This document shows positions 34,768 through 44,313 of a DNA stretch of 64,000 bases, one piece after another. Positions within the stretch are counted from its first letter, which is position 1. Each line of letters begins with the position of its first letter. Source of the DNA: JAFHCF01 sp048497495 (lineage in GTDB: Bacteria; Pseudomonadota; Alphaproteobacteria; Rhizobiales; Ancalomicrobiaceae); assembly GCA_048497495.1 (NCBI GenBank), contig JAFHCF010000159.1, forward strand, positions 1 through 64,000, in the 5' to 3' direction. The position numbers were made by a program, and so were the translations under genes. The notes under the pieces were generated by a model, which saw only the letters and a program-made list of their open reading frames with translations, had not been told where the DNA came from and ran no database searches.

Positions 34768-35662
34768 GGTCTCTCCCGTGGTTCCCGCCGGCGCCGGTCC
34801 GCGCGGCCGCTTCGCCGAGTTCTGGGATTCCTTCTCCGAGAACCGCGGCGCCGTCGCCGGCCTGGTGCTGCTCACCATCATCGCGTCGATGGCGATCTTC
34901 GCCGACTTCGTCGCGCCCTATTCGCCGATCGAGCAGTTCCGCGCATTCTCCAAGGCCCCCCCGGTGTGGGAGGACGGCGGCCACTGGCAGTTCATCCTGG
35001 GCACCGACGCGCTGGGCCGCGACATGCTCTCCCGGCTGATCCACGGCGCCCGGGTGTCGCTGTTCATCGGCCTGACCGTGATGGTGGTGTCGGTGTCGAT
35101 CGGCATCGTCCTCGGCCTGGTCGCCGCCTTCGCCGGCGGCCTCGTCGACACCCTGATCATGCGCGTCATGGATCTGATCATCGCCGTGCCGAGCCTGGTG
35201 CTGGCCATCCTGATCGTCGCCATCCTCGGCCCCAGCCTGACCAACACCATCGTCGCGGTGACGATCGTCTACCTGCCGCGTTATGTCCGTCTGGTGCGCG
35301 CCTCGGCGCTCTCCGAGATCGGCAAGGACTACGTGGTGGCGTCGCGCACCATCGGCGTCGGCAAGCTGCGGCTGATGTTCATCACCGTGCTGCCGAACTG
35401 CCTCGCCCCCCTGATCGTCCAGGCCGCCCTCGGCGTCTCCGACGCCATCCTGGAGGCGGCGGCGCTCGGCTTCCTCGGTCTCGGCGCCCAGCCGCCGATC
35501 CCCGAATGGGGCTCGATGCTGGCCGACAGTCGCGAATTCATCCGCTCCAACCCGTGGATCGTCACCCTGCCCGGCCTCGCCATCCTCTTCACCGTGGTCT
35601 CCATCAACCTGATGGGCGACGGTCTGCGCGACGCCTTCGATCCCAAACTGAAGCGGAGCTGA
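34757..35662 (+). CDS. Peptide ABC transporter permease (DppC type)
   Basis: A 301-aa inner-membrane permease, partner of the DppB-type protein. The N-terminal cytoplasmic part leads to a membrane segment at about 32-50, then LGTDALGRDMLSRLIHGARVSL, a DppC/OppC hallmark, and the EAA loop KDYVVASRTIGVGKLRLMFITVLPN. Overlap with the upstream gene and eight bases to the downstream ATPase place it firmly in the operon. Confidence 0.93.
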   Translation: MVAEVSPVVPAGAGPRGRFAEFWDSFSENRGAVAGLVLLTIIASMAIFADFVAPYSPIEQFRAFSKAPPVWEDGGHWQFILGTDALGRDMLSRLIHGARVSLFIGLTVMVVSVSIGIVLGLVAAFAGGLVDTLIMRVMDLIIAVPSLVLAILIVAILGPSLTNTIVAVTIVYLPRYVRLVRASALSEIGKDYVVASRTIGVGKLRLMFITVLPNCLAPLIVQAALGVSDAILEAAALGFLGLGAQPPIPEWGSMLADSREFIRSNPWIVTLPGLAILFTVVSINLMGDGLRDAFDPKLKRS

Positions 35663-35669
35663 GGCGTCC

Positions 35670-36667
35670 ATGCCCCTTCTCGAAATCGAGAACCTCTCGG
35701 TCGACTTCGAAACCCGCTCCGGGTTGTTCCGCGCCGTCGACCGCTTCTCCCTCGCCGTCGATCCGCGCGAGATCGTCTCGATCGTCGGCGAGTCCGGCTC
35801 CGGCAAGTCGGTGGCGATGCTGGCCGTCATGGGCCTCCTGCCCAAGACCGCGCGCGTCACCGCCGATCGCCTGGAGTTCTGCGGCGAGAACCTGCTCGGC
35901 CTGAGCCCGCGCGCGCGGCGCAAGCTGGTCGGCAAGGACATCGCGATGATCTTCCAGGAGCCGATGTCGTCGCTGAATCCGTGCTTCACCGTCGGCTTCC
36001 AGATCGGCGAATCGCTCCAGACCCATCTCGGCCTCGGCCGCGCCGCCCGCCGCGCCCGCTCGATCGAACTGTTGGAACAGGTCGGCATACCCTCGCCGGA
36101 GAGCCGGCTGGCGGCCTTCCCCCACCAGCTCTCGGGCGGCATGAGCCAGCGCGTGATGATCGCCATCGCCATCGCCTGTTCGCCGAAGCTGCTGATCGCC
36201 GACGAGCCGACCACCGCCCTCGACGTCACCATCCAGGCCCAGATCCTCGATCTCCTGGTGCGGTTGCGCGACGAGAAGGACATGGGGCTGGTGCTGATCA
36301 CCCACGACATGGGCGTCGTCGCCGAGACCGCCGAGCGCGTCGTGGTGCAGTATGCCGGCCAGCAGGTCGAGCTCGCCGAGACGGTGGCGCTGTTCGACGA
36401 CCCCCACCATCCCTACACCGCCGCCCTGCTCGCGGCGCTGCCCGAGCGGGCGGTGGAGAAGCGCCTGCCCTCGATCCCCGGCATGGTGCCCGGCCAATGG
36501 GACCGCCCCGCCGGTTGCCTGTTCTCGCCGCGCTGCGCCCACGCCTTCGATCTCTGCCACCGCGAGCAACCCGAGCCCCAGTCCGCGGACCTCGGGCGCG
36601 CCCTGTGTCATACCCCGCTCGTCGGAGGAAGACCTCGCACCGGCCTCGAGCACAGCGGAGCCCCGCG

Positions 36668-36671
<4 letters not shown>
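35670..36671 (+). CDS. Peptide ABC transporter ATPase (DppD type)
   Basis: A 333-aa ATPase with Walker A GESGSGKS (around residue 40), signature LSGGMSQR, Walker B LLIADEPTTALD and switch His in LITHDMG. The C-terminal oligopeptide-transporter extension with the Cys-containing block GCLFSPRCAHAFDLC is present, as in DppD/OppD. It pairs with the DppF-type ATPase, whose start overlaps its stop (ATGA). Confidence 0.94.
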
Positions 36672-37636
<965 letters not shown>

Positions 37637-37643
37637 TACCCGC

Positions 37644-38114
37644 TCACGGCTCGGGGCGCTTCACCCGCGGGCCGATGTTGGCGACGATCTGGCGCGCCTC
37701 CAACGCCTCGGCCCTGTCCTCGGCCGGGGCATCCTTGGGCAGGAGGCGGATCATCAGATCCTCGCCCGGCTCCTTGCGCGTGCGCCCGAGGAGGCCGAAG
37801 CCGCCCTGTTCGGTGCCGCCGCCGAGCGCCAGCGTGCCGTAGAGGCCGCGCGAGGCGCCCTGCTTGCCGACGATGGCGAAATGGCTGCGTCCCGCCGCCA
37901 GCGTCGTCTCCGCCGCCTTGAGCAGCACGTAGTCCTGGATCGTCGCCGCCTCGGTGTGGAGATTGCCGCGCGCCGAGATCCGCCAGACGTCGTCGGTCAC
38001 CGCCGCCGCGCCGACCCCGCCGGTCGCGCCCATCTCCTGGTAGCGGGTGGCGCATCCGGCGAGCGCCAGAACCACCACGACCCATCCGATCCGTCCGATC
38101 CGTCCCCCGGCCAT
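37644..38114 (-). CDS. Lipoprotein, CC0125/CC1285-like
   Basis: A 156-aa predicted lipoprotein. The signal ends in a lipobox, LALAGC, near residue 20. The core DVWRISARGNLHTEAATIQDYVLLKAAETTLAAG with HFAIVG resembles a small alphaproteobacterial lipoprotein family of unknown function first noted in Caulobacter (CC0125/CC1285). The start at 38114 gives a compact signal peptide; the frame extends to 38150. It is convergent with the peptide operon. Confidence 0.75.
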   Translation of the reverse strand: MAGGRIGRIGWVVVVLALAGCATRYQEMGATGGVGAAAVTDDVWRISARGNLHTEAATIQDYVLLKAAETTLAAGRSHFAIVGKQGASRGLYGTLALGGGTEQGGFGLLGRTRKEPGEDLMIRLLPKDAPAEDRAEALEARQIVANIGPRVKRPEP

Positions 38115-38237
38115 CGCGCCATCCCACCCGTCGAGCGTGCATGATTGCATCTCAGGGTAGCATGACCTCCGTGGGAGTCGAGGGGGAGGCAGCGGCCCGA
38201 GGGCCGCCGCGACGCCCGCGCGACGGGCCGCGCGCCC

Positions 38238-39242
38238 TCAGCCGTAGCGCTCGATGTTCGCCCACTGGCCCGGAGCATAGCGCTCGCCGGCGGCGAAACC
38301 GGCCGGCAACACCCGCTCGAGTTCGCCGACCTGCGCGGCCGTCAGGGCGAGCGTGGCGGCGCCGGCGTCTTCCTCGAGATGGGCGGCGGTCCTGGTGCCG
38401 GGGATCGGCACGACGTGCGACCCCTTCGCCAGGGTCCAGGCGATGGCGAGCGCGCTCGGTGACAGGCCCCACGAGGCGGCGAGCGCCAGATAGGCGGCGC
38501 GGTAGTCGAGATTGCGCTGCCAATTGCGACCCTGGAACCGCGGATTGGAGGCCCGGAAGTCGGAGGACGGCAGCGCCGAGGGGTCCTCCAGGAGCCCGCT
38601 GAAATAGCCGCGCCCGAGCGGCGAGAAGGCGACGAAGAGCGCCCCGAGGTCCTCACAGGCCGAGATCAACCCGAGTTCCGGCGCCCGCGTCCACAGCGAA
38701 TATTCCGATTGGACGGCGGCGATCGGATGAACCGCGTGAGCCCGCCGCAAGGTGTCGGGCGAGACCTCCGAGAGCCCGATCGCCCCGATCCGCCCGGCCT
38801 CGACCTCGCGCGCCATCGCCCCGACCGTCTCCTCGATCGGCACCTCGGGGTCGAAGCGATGGACATAGTAGAGATCGACATGGTCGGTGCCGAGGCGCCG
38901 CAGCGACGCCTCGAGGGAGGCGCGCATGTGCTCGGGGCTGTTGTCGATCCGCCGCTTGCCCTCCGGCGTCTGGGTGATGGCGAACTTGGTGGCGAGCATC
39001 ACCTGCTCGCGCGCGCCGGGATGGTCGGCGAGGAAACGACCGATCCGGGTCTCGCTGACGCCGTTGCCGTAGATGTCGGCGGTGTCCCAGAAGGTGATGC
39101 CGAGATCGAGCGCCCGCGCCAGCGTCGCCGCGCTGTCGGCCGCGTCGGCCGGCCCGTACATGCCGCCGAAGCTCATGCATCCGAGCCCGATCGGCGAGGC
39201 GCCGCGCGCCCGCTGCGTGTGGAATCGTTCTGCGAGGGTCAT
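38238..39242 (-). CDS. Aldo/keto reductase
   Basis: A 334-aa NADPH-dependent oxidoreductase with a TIM-barrel pattern. The catalytic tetrad can be seen: Asp and Tyr in FWDTADIYGNG, Lys in MLATKF and His in YYVHRFDP. The C-terminal cofactor region VVPIPGTRTAAHLEED is typical of AKR13-like enzymes that act on aldehydes or methylglyoxal. Substrate unknown. The start at 39242 was chosen because the AKR N-terminus (GLGCMSFGGMYG) follows at the usual distance. Divergent from the RibD-like gene. Confidence 0.9.
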   Translation of the reverse strand: MTLAERFHTQRARGASPIGLGCMSFGGMYGPADAADSAATLARALDLGITFWDTADIYGNGVSETRIGRFLADHPGAREQVMLATKFAITQTPEGKRRIDNSPEHMRASLEASLRRLGTDHVDLYYVHRFDPEVPIEETVGAMAREVEAGRIGAIGLSEVSPDTLRRAHAVHPIAAVQSEYSLWTRAPELGLISACEDLGALFVAFSPLGRGYFSGLLEDPSALPSSDFRASNPRFQGRNWQRNLDYRAAYLALAASWGLSPSALAIAWTLAKGSHVVPIPGTRTAAHLEEDAGAATLALTAAQVGELERVLPAGFAAGERYAPGQWANIERYG

Positions 39243-39544
39243 GGGGTTTCCGGAGATCCGTGTCGTGGAACGTGGCGATCGAAGACCTTCGATGCCGGGG
39301 CGAAAGGCGGATCGACGGATCCTGCGGGAAGGATCGACCGTCGTCGCCGACCGATCATCGCTCACTCGCTCGGTTCGCGCCAGCACCGGCGGCCGGAGTG
39401 GCGAATTCCCTTGTGGCGAGACGCGGGAGCGACAGCGGCGGCGAGCACGGCGGCTGTTTGCTTCCTACGCGTTTCCGCCTAAGGTGCGGGCGAGTTCCAC
39501 GGCAGCCGAGGTTCTTCCCAGTGCCCCACCCCGGTGAAGCAGCC
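39243..39544. other. Divergent promoter region AKR / RibD-like gene
   Basis: About 300 bases with no gene and no recognised operator; promoters for both neighbours must lie here. Confidence 0.3.
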
Positions 39545-40213
39545 ATGGAGAGAATCGCCCCCCGGTTCGGCGGCCGCCCCTATGTGGTGGCGCAACTCGG
39601 GCTGTCCCTCGACGGACGCATCGCCACCCGCAACGGCGATTCGCGCGGCATCGGCGGCTCTCCCTCGCTCGACCATCTCCATGCCCTGCGCGCCCACGTC
39701 GATGCCGTCCTGGTCGGCATCGGCACCGTGCTGGCCGACGATCCGCAGCTCAACGTGCGCCGCTGCGCCGGCCGCAGTCCCGTCCGCGTGATGCTCGACG
39801 CCCGCGGCACGCTGCCGGCCACGGCGCGCTGCCTCGACGGCCGCGACGGCGCCCGCCGGATCGTCTTTCGCGGCGCCGAGCAGGGCGGCCCGGCGCTGCC
39901 CGACGGGGTGGAGATCGTCACGCTGCCGGCGCCGGACGGGCGCTTCGACATGAGCCGGGTCATGGAGACGCTCTCCGCCATGGGCTTCGGCACCGTGCTC
40001 ATCGAAGGCGGACCGGCGATCGTGTCGCGGGCCATCGACACCGGATTGGTGGACCGGCTTCATCTGATGGTCTCGCCGATCATCCTCGGATCCGGGCGCA
40101 ACGGCCTCGACCTCGCGCCGATCGAGCGGATCTGTGACGCCCGCCGCCCCCCGACCAACGTCATTCCGCTCGGCGACGGCGACGTGCTGTTCGATTGCGA
40201 CCTGACGGTTTGA
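39545..40213 (+). CDS. RibD C-terminal-like reductase
   Basis: A 222-aa dihydrofolate-reductase-fold protein of the RibD C-terminal family: PYVVAQLGLSLDGRIATRNGDS, DAVLVGIGTVLADDPQLNVR, VLIEGGPAIVSRAIDTGLVD. In riboflavin synthesis this domain reduces the ribosyl-pyrimidine intermediate, but stand-alone copies often act on pterins or other substrates. No deaminase domain is attached. It faces a pterin-type operon ending 1 kb away, so pterin reduction is an attractive but unproven role. The ATG at 39545 gives the family N-terminus. Confidence 0.85.
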   Translation: MERIAPRFGGRPYVVAQLGLSLDGRIATRNGDSRGIGGSPSLDHLHALRAHVDAVLVGIGTVLADDPQLNVRRCAGRSPVRVMLDARGTLPATARCLDGRDGARRIVFRGAEQGGPALPDGVEIVTLPAPDGRFDMSRVMETLSAMGFGTVLIEGGPAIVSRAIDTGLVDRLHLMVSPIILGSGRNGLDLAPIERICDARRPPTNVIPLGDGDVLFDCDLTV

Positions 40214-40229
40214 GAAGATGGAGGTTCCC

Positions 40230-40772
40230 ATGGCAGAACGCCCCCTCGCCTATTCCGGCCTACAGAAGTTCGTCCATTGGCTCACCGCGCTCCTGGTCTT
40301 CGCCCTGCTCCCCGTCGGGTTCCTCATGGTCCGGCGCGGCGCGGCGACGAATTTCGACGAGATCACCGGCCAGCTCTACACCGCCCACAAGACCTTCGGC
40401 GCGATCGTCCTGCTGCTCGTGCTGTTGCGCGTGGCCCTGCGCCTCATCCACGGCACGCCGGCCCCCGAGGCGAGCCTCAACCGTCTCCAGGTGATCGCGG
40501 CGGAAGCCGTCCACGGCTTGCTCTATCTGGCGCTGCTCGCCGTGCCGATCCTCGGCTGGCTCGGCGCCTCGGCCTTCGGCGCGCGCGACCTCCTCGGCGG
40601 CTTCTCGCTCCCCGAGATCCTCGCCAAGAACGAGGGCCTCGCCAAGATGCTCCTCGCCTATCACGGCTATGTCGCCTTCGGCCTCGCCGCGCTGCTGGCG
40701 GCCCACATCGGCGCGGCTCTGATGCACCGTTTCGTCCTGAAGGACGGCGTGATGCGCCGCATGCTGCCCTAA
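40230..40772 (+). CDS. Cytochrome b561 (CybB-like)
   Basis: A 180-aa four-helix membrane protein. Heme-ligand histidines lie in LQKFVHWLTALLVF, YTAHKTFGAIVLL, AEAVHGLLYLALLAV and AAHIGAALMHRFVL, the bacterial b561 pattern. It moves electrons between quinol and a periplasmic or membrane partner, or disproportionates superoxide as in CybB. GGAGG precedes the ATG at 40230, 16 bases after the RibD-like gene, so the two form one unit. Its last four bases overlap the convergent methyltransferase. Confidence 0.9.
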   Translation: MAERPLAYSGLQKFVHWLTALLVFALLPVGFLMVRRGAATNFDEITGQLYTAHKTFGAIVLLLVLLRVALRLIHGTPAPEASLNRLQVIAAEAVHGLLYLALLAVPILGWLGASAFGARDLLGGFSLPEILAKNEGLAKMLLAYHGYVAFGLAALLAAHIGAALMHRFVLKDGVMRRMLP

Positions 40773-41626
40773 CCGGCGGACATCGCGAGGATGTCCGTGT
40801 GCCCGACGACGATGCGGGCGCCGGACCGCCCGCACGCCGCGCGTCGGAACTCGAGCCAGTCGTCGAGGCCGGCGGCTGGCACGCGCCCGGTCTCGCCGAC
40901 CGCCGCCGCCATGCCGGCGAGAAGCTCCCGCGCCAGGGTCTCCTGCGCCGGGCCGAGCACCCACGGGCTGTCGCCCCGTTCCACGACATATCCCGCCGCG
41001 CCGAACCCTTCGGCCAGCACATCCGCCGCCGCCGGTCCGGCGGCGGTGCCGAAGCCCTTGTCGCGCTTCATGTGCGCGGCGAAGGCGGCGATCACGGCAT
41101 CGTCGAGCGGGTGCGGCGGGACGAAGCCGTCGCGGCCATCGTAGGTCAGCACCCCGAGGAACGCCGCGCCGCGTGCGACGACCGCCTCGACCAGCCGCCC
41201 GATCCACGCCGCCGAGGTGAGATCGAACAGCGCCGAGGCGGTGACGAGGTCGCAATCCGCCAAGAGGTCGCCGTCGACGCCACGGGCGAGATCGCGCCGG
41301 TCGAAGGAGACGAGGATCTCCGCGCCGCCCTTGTCGAGCCACAGCGTCTCGCCCTCCGCCCGCGCCGCGTCGGCCCACTCGGCGAGCCGGCGCGCCGCCG
41401 CCTCGAGCAACGCCGGATCGTCGTCGACGAGCCGCCAGGATTGCCGGGGTCCGAGATGGGGCGCGGTGGCGCGCAGATTGGAGCCGGTCCCCGAGCCGAG
41501 GTCGACGACCCGCGGGACCCGGCCGTGCCCCAGATGACGCGTCAGTCGTTCCGCGAGGCCGGCGGCGCGGGCGCGGTGGTCCGCCGGTTCGCGCAAGCCC
41601 AGCCAATCCGCTGAAAACCCGCTCAC
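40769..41626 (-). CDS. Class I SAM methyltransferase of the pterin-type operon
   Basis: A 285-aa Rossmann methyltransferase: motif I VVDLGSGTGSNLRA near residue 41, then WRLVDDDPALLEAA and CDLVTASALFDLTSAAW. No closer family can be named. It is the last gene of a four-gene minus-strand operon and its start overlaps the glycosyltransferase stop by four bases, so translation is coupled. By context it may methylate a pterin-derived or glycosylated product; this is inference. Confidence 0.82.
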   Translation of the reverse strand: MSGFSADWLGLREPADHRARAAGLAERLTRHLGHGRVPRVVDLGSGTGSNLRATAPHLGPRQSWRLVDDDPALLEAAARRLAEWADAARAEGETLWLDKGGAEILVSFDRRDLARGVDGDLLADCDLVTASALFDLTSAAWIGRLVEAVVARGAAFLGVLTYDGRDGFVPPHPLDDAVIAAFAAHMKRDKGFGTAAGPAAADVLAEGFGAAGYVVERGDSPWVLGPAQETLARELLAGMAAAVGETGRVPAAGLDDWLEFRRAACGRSGARIVVGHTDILAMSAG

Positions 41627-42678
41627 GCCACGCCCTCCGATTGCGCCCGCAGACAGTCGGCGACGATCCGCGCGGTATCCTCCCAGCGCGGCAGGGCCTC
41701 GCCGGCGGCGAGGGCGGCGGCGGCGAGGGCGCGGCGCAGGGCCTCGTCCTCGATCGCCAGGTCGAGGGCGGCACGCAGCCCCTCGAGGTCGCCGGGCGCC
41801 ACCTTGAGCCGCGCCCCTTCCGGCACCGTGTCGGCGGCGGCGCCTCCGGTGGTGGCGACGATCGGCAGGCCGCGCCGCAGGGCCTCGGCGAGCACCATGC
41901 CGTAGCCCTCGTAATGCGACGCCGAGACGAAGAGATCGGTCCGCCGGTAGAGATCGTCGAGGGTGTCGTCGCCGACCGCCCCGAGGAACCGCACCCGCTC
42001 ACCGAGGCCGGCGGCGGCGATCTGCGCCTCGAGCGCCCGGCCGTGAGCCGGCGCGCGGTCGGCCCCGACGATCGACAGTCGCCAGTGGCGCGAGGCGAGC
42101 CCCGCCAAAGCGGCGATCAAGAGGTCGTAGCCCTTGCGCGGCACGACCGAGCCGACCGCCAGCAGCTCGAGCCGTGGCCCGCCCGATCCCGTCGCGCGGG
42201 GTTTCGGTGCCGTGCCGGGCACCGCCACGGTGATGCGTTCGGCCGGCACCGCGTAGTCGCGGGAGAGGAGACGTCCGGTCGCCGGCGACGTGACGATCAC
42301 CGCCCCGGCCAGCGCCAGGGCCGCCGTCTCCGACGCCCGCAAGGCTTCCGCCCGCGCCGGGGAGATCCCGGTCTCGAGTGCCAGCGGATGGTGGCACAGG
42401 GCGACCACGGGGCGACTGAAGCGCCGCACCAGGTCGACCGGCATGGCGCCGTAGGCGAGCCCGTCGACGAGCAGCGGGCACCCTTCGGGAAGCCCCTCGA
42501 CCAGCGCCGCGCAGGTCTCGAGATCCGCCACGGAAGGGTCCGGGAAGGAGCCCGGCAGCCTCACCGGGATCGGCCGCAGACCGAAGGTCGGCAACAGCGC
42601 CGCGACCGCGCGGTCATAGGCATAGCCGCCGGTGGGCAGATCCGGATCGCCGGGAATGAGGAACGCGACCTCGCGCAT
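41623..42678 (-). CDS. Glycosyltransferase family 4
   Basis: A 351-aa GT-B enzyme. The N-terminal domain begins VAFLIPGDPDLPTGGYAYDRA, and the C-terminal domain has the GT4 patterns AVGSVVPRKGYDLLIAALAG, VRFLGAVGDDTLDDLYRRTD and SHYEGYGMVLAEALRRGLPIVAT (the E-x7-E motif). It would transfer a sugar from a nucleotide donor. It starts one base inside the stop of the PTPS-like gene and overlaps the methyltransferase. In this company a pterin glycoside is a possible product, as in cyanobacterial cyanopterin; not shown. Confidence 0.88.
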   Translation of the reverse strand: MREVAFLIPGDPDLPTGGYAYDRAVAALLPTFGLRPIPVRLPGSFPDPSVADLETCAALVEGLPEGCPLLVDGLAYGAMPVDLVRRFSRPVVALCHHPLALETGISPARAEALRASETAALALAGAVIVTSPATGRLLSRDYAVPAERITVAVPGTAPKPRATGSGGPRLELLAVGSVVPRKGYDLLIAALAGLASRHWRLSIVGADRAPAHGRALEAQIAAAGLGERVRFLGAVGDDTLDDLYRRTDLFVSASHYEGYGMVLAEALRRGLPIVATTGGAAADTVPEGARLKVAPGDLEGLRAALDLAIEDEALRRALAAAALAAGEALPRWEDTARIVADCLRAQSEGVA

Positions 42679-43079
42679 CAGCCGACCGGCCCCTCGAAGG
42701 CGGCGCGCGCGAGGTCGGTCTCGTGCAGCGTGACGCGGATGCGGGCGAGGCTCTCGCCGTCGGGCCCGAGCGCGCCGGCCCGGATCGCCGCCACGATCTC
42801 GGTGAAGACGTGGTGGGCGAGGAATTCCGTGGTGGTGAGTTGCCCCTCGAACGCCGGGACGGCGTCGAGATTGCGGTAGCGCAGCGGATCGAGCACCGCC
42901 TTCAACACGTCGAGCGCCCGACCGATGTCGACGACGACGTTCTTCGGCCCGAGCGTCTCGCGGAAGAAGGCGACGTCGACCACGAAGGTCGCGCCGTGCA
43001 GGCCCTGGGCCGGCCCGAAGAACGGGTCCGGTAGGGCATGGGCGATCATGATGCGGTCACGCACTTCGACGGAAAACAT
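42678..43079 (-). CDS. 6-pyruvoyl/6-carboxytetrahydropterin synthase-like protein
   Basis: A 133-aa member of the PTPS/QueD family, which acts on dihydroneopterin triphosphate. Zinc-ligand His14 (IAHALPD) and His28 (LHGATF) are present, but the third ligand of the usual HGH is Ala30, and the catalytic Cys that normally precedes HGH is absent. The later motifs LTTTEFLAHHVF and RVTLHETDLARA (substrate-binding Glu) are kept. The reaction may therefore differ from canonical enzymes. GAGGAG precedes the start at 43079. It lies between the MDR dehydrogenase (2-base gap) and the glycosyltransferase. Confidence 0.85.
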   Translation of the reverse strand: MFSVEVRDRIMIAHALPDPFFGPAQGLHGATFVVDVAFFRETLGPKNVVVDIGRALDVLKAVLDPLRYRNLDAVPAFEGQLTTTEFLAHHVFTEIVAAIRAGALGPDGESLARIRVTLHETDLARAAFEGPVG

Positions 43080-43081
43080 GC

Positions 43082-44098
43082 TCACTCCTCGTAATTCACC
43101 AGTGTCGCGACGCCCGGCGCCCCCGGCGCCAACAGGCGTGGGATCGCCTCGGCGAGATCGTCGAAGGCGACGGTCTCCGTGATCAGCCGGTCCAGCCGCT
43201 CGTCCGCGCTCAATCGCAATGCTGCGGCGAGACGGGACGCATGGGTCCAGCCGCGCGCCGCATGCCCCGGCGAGACCCGCCCGACCTGCGACGAGACGAG
43301 GCTGAGGCGCTCGCCATGGAAGGCGCCGCCGAGCTGCGCCGCCACCTCGCCCGCGCCGTACCAACTGAGTTCGATCACTTTGGCCTCCGGCCCGGCCGCG
43401 CCGAGCGCGGTGGCGAGCCCGGCCGCCGTCGCGCTCGTGTGGAAGACCACGTCCGCCCCGCCGGGCACCGCCTCCGGCGTCGCGAAATCCGCCCCGCCGA
43501 GCGACGCCTCCGGCGTCGCGAAATCCGCCCCGAAGCCGGCGGCGAGCGCGGCCCGCGCCGGATCGACGTCGACCAGCGTGACCCGCGCGCCGGGCAGGCC
43601 GGCGCAGAGCGCCGTGACCAGCAGCCCGACGAGCCCGCCGCCGACCACCACCACCCGGTCCGCGACGCTCACGCCCGAATCCCAGACGGCATTGAGCGCC
43701 GTCTCCATGTTGGCGGCGAGCGCCGCGCGCCGCGCCGGCACACCGTCCGGCACCGGCGTGAGCCGGTCGAGGGCCGCGACGAAGCGCTCCTGGTGGGGAT
43801 GCAGCACGAAGACCCGCCGGCCGCGCCACGCCGCCGGCCCGTCCTCGACGATCCCCACCGCGCAGTAGCCGTATTTGACCGGAAACGGGAAATCGCCCTC
43901 CTGCATCGGACAGCGCATCCGCCGCTGCTCCGCCGCCGGCACCCCGCCCCGCGCGACGAGCCTCTCGGTGCCGCGCGAGATCGCCGAGATCTCGGTGCGC
44001 ACCAGCGCCTCGTCGCGGCCGGGCGCGCCCAGCGTCAGGGCGCGCAACTCGGCCCGCATCGGAGCGACGTAGTAGAGGGCCCGCGTGGTGGTGGTCAT
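43082..44098 (-). CDS. MDR-family (zinc-type alcohol dehydrogenase-like) dehydrogenase
   Basis: A 338-aa medium-chain dehydrogenase. The nucleotide-binding region is VADRVVVVGGGLVGLLVTALC followed by the acidic VDVDPARA. The four-cysteine structural zinc loop of classic alcohol dehydrogenases is missing. It resembles dehydrogenases found with PTPS-like genes and, more distantly, BchC. A 12-residue tandem repeat (ADFATPEA...GG twice) lies near residue 195. The start at 44098 was chosen for length; upstream frame is poorly conserved. First gene of the four-gene operon. Confidence 0.82.
   Translation of the reverse strand: MTTTTRALYYVAPMRAELRALTLGAPGRDEALVRTEISAISRGTERLVARGGVPAAEQRRMRCPMQEGDFPFPVKYGYCAVGIVEDGPAAWRGRRVFVLHPHQERFVAALDRLTPVPDGVPARRAALAANMETALNAVWDSGVSVADRVVVVGGGLVGLLVTALCAGLPGARVTLVDVDPARAALAAGFGADFATPEASLGGADFATPEAVPGGADVVFHTSATAAGLATALGAAGPEAKVIELSWYGAGEVAAQLGGAFHGERLSLVSSQVGRVSPGHAARGWTHASRLAAALRLSADERLDRLITETVAFDDLAEAIPRLLAPGAPGVATLVNYEE
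43470..43531 (-). repeat. In-gene tandem repeat, 36-bp period
   Basis: A 26-base stretch starting GCCTCCGGCGTCGCGAAATC on the plus strand recurs 36 bases later, duplicating ADFATPEA in the dehydrogenase. The frame is kept. Confidence 0.75.
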
Positions 44099-44313
44099 CC
44101 GGTTCGCTTCGCTTCTCTTCACCACCGACCGCGTTCGGAGCGATCCGGGTTTCGATCCTGTCGGGTCGACTTCGCTCCCACGGCAGCCGGAGCGAATTCT
44201 TTTCGAGTCGGCTGATTCAGTCCGCTCGGAACATGTTCTAGGGTTGCCCGTCATGCGCCGGATTCGCAAGACGGCCGCGACGAGTTCCCGCAACAGACGA
44301 TGGTGACGCGCCC

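Noticed and set aside
44229..44238. GAACATGTTC palindrome before opgH as a LexA box
   Set aside because: Alphaproteobacterial LexA sites are usually direct GTTC-N7-GTTC; neighbouring genes are not SOS genes.
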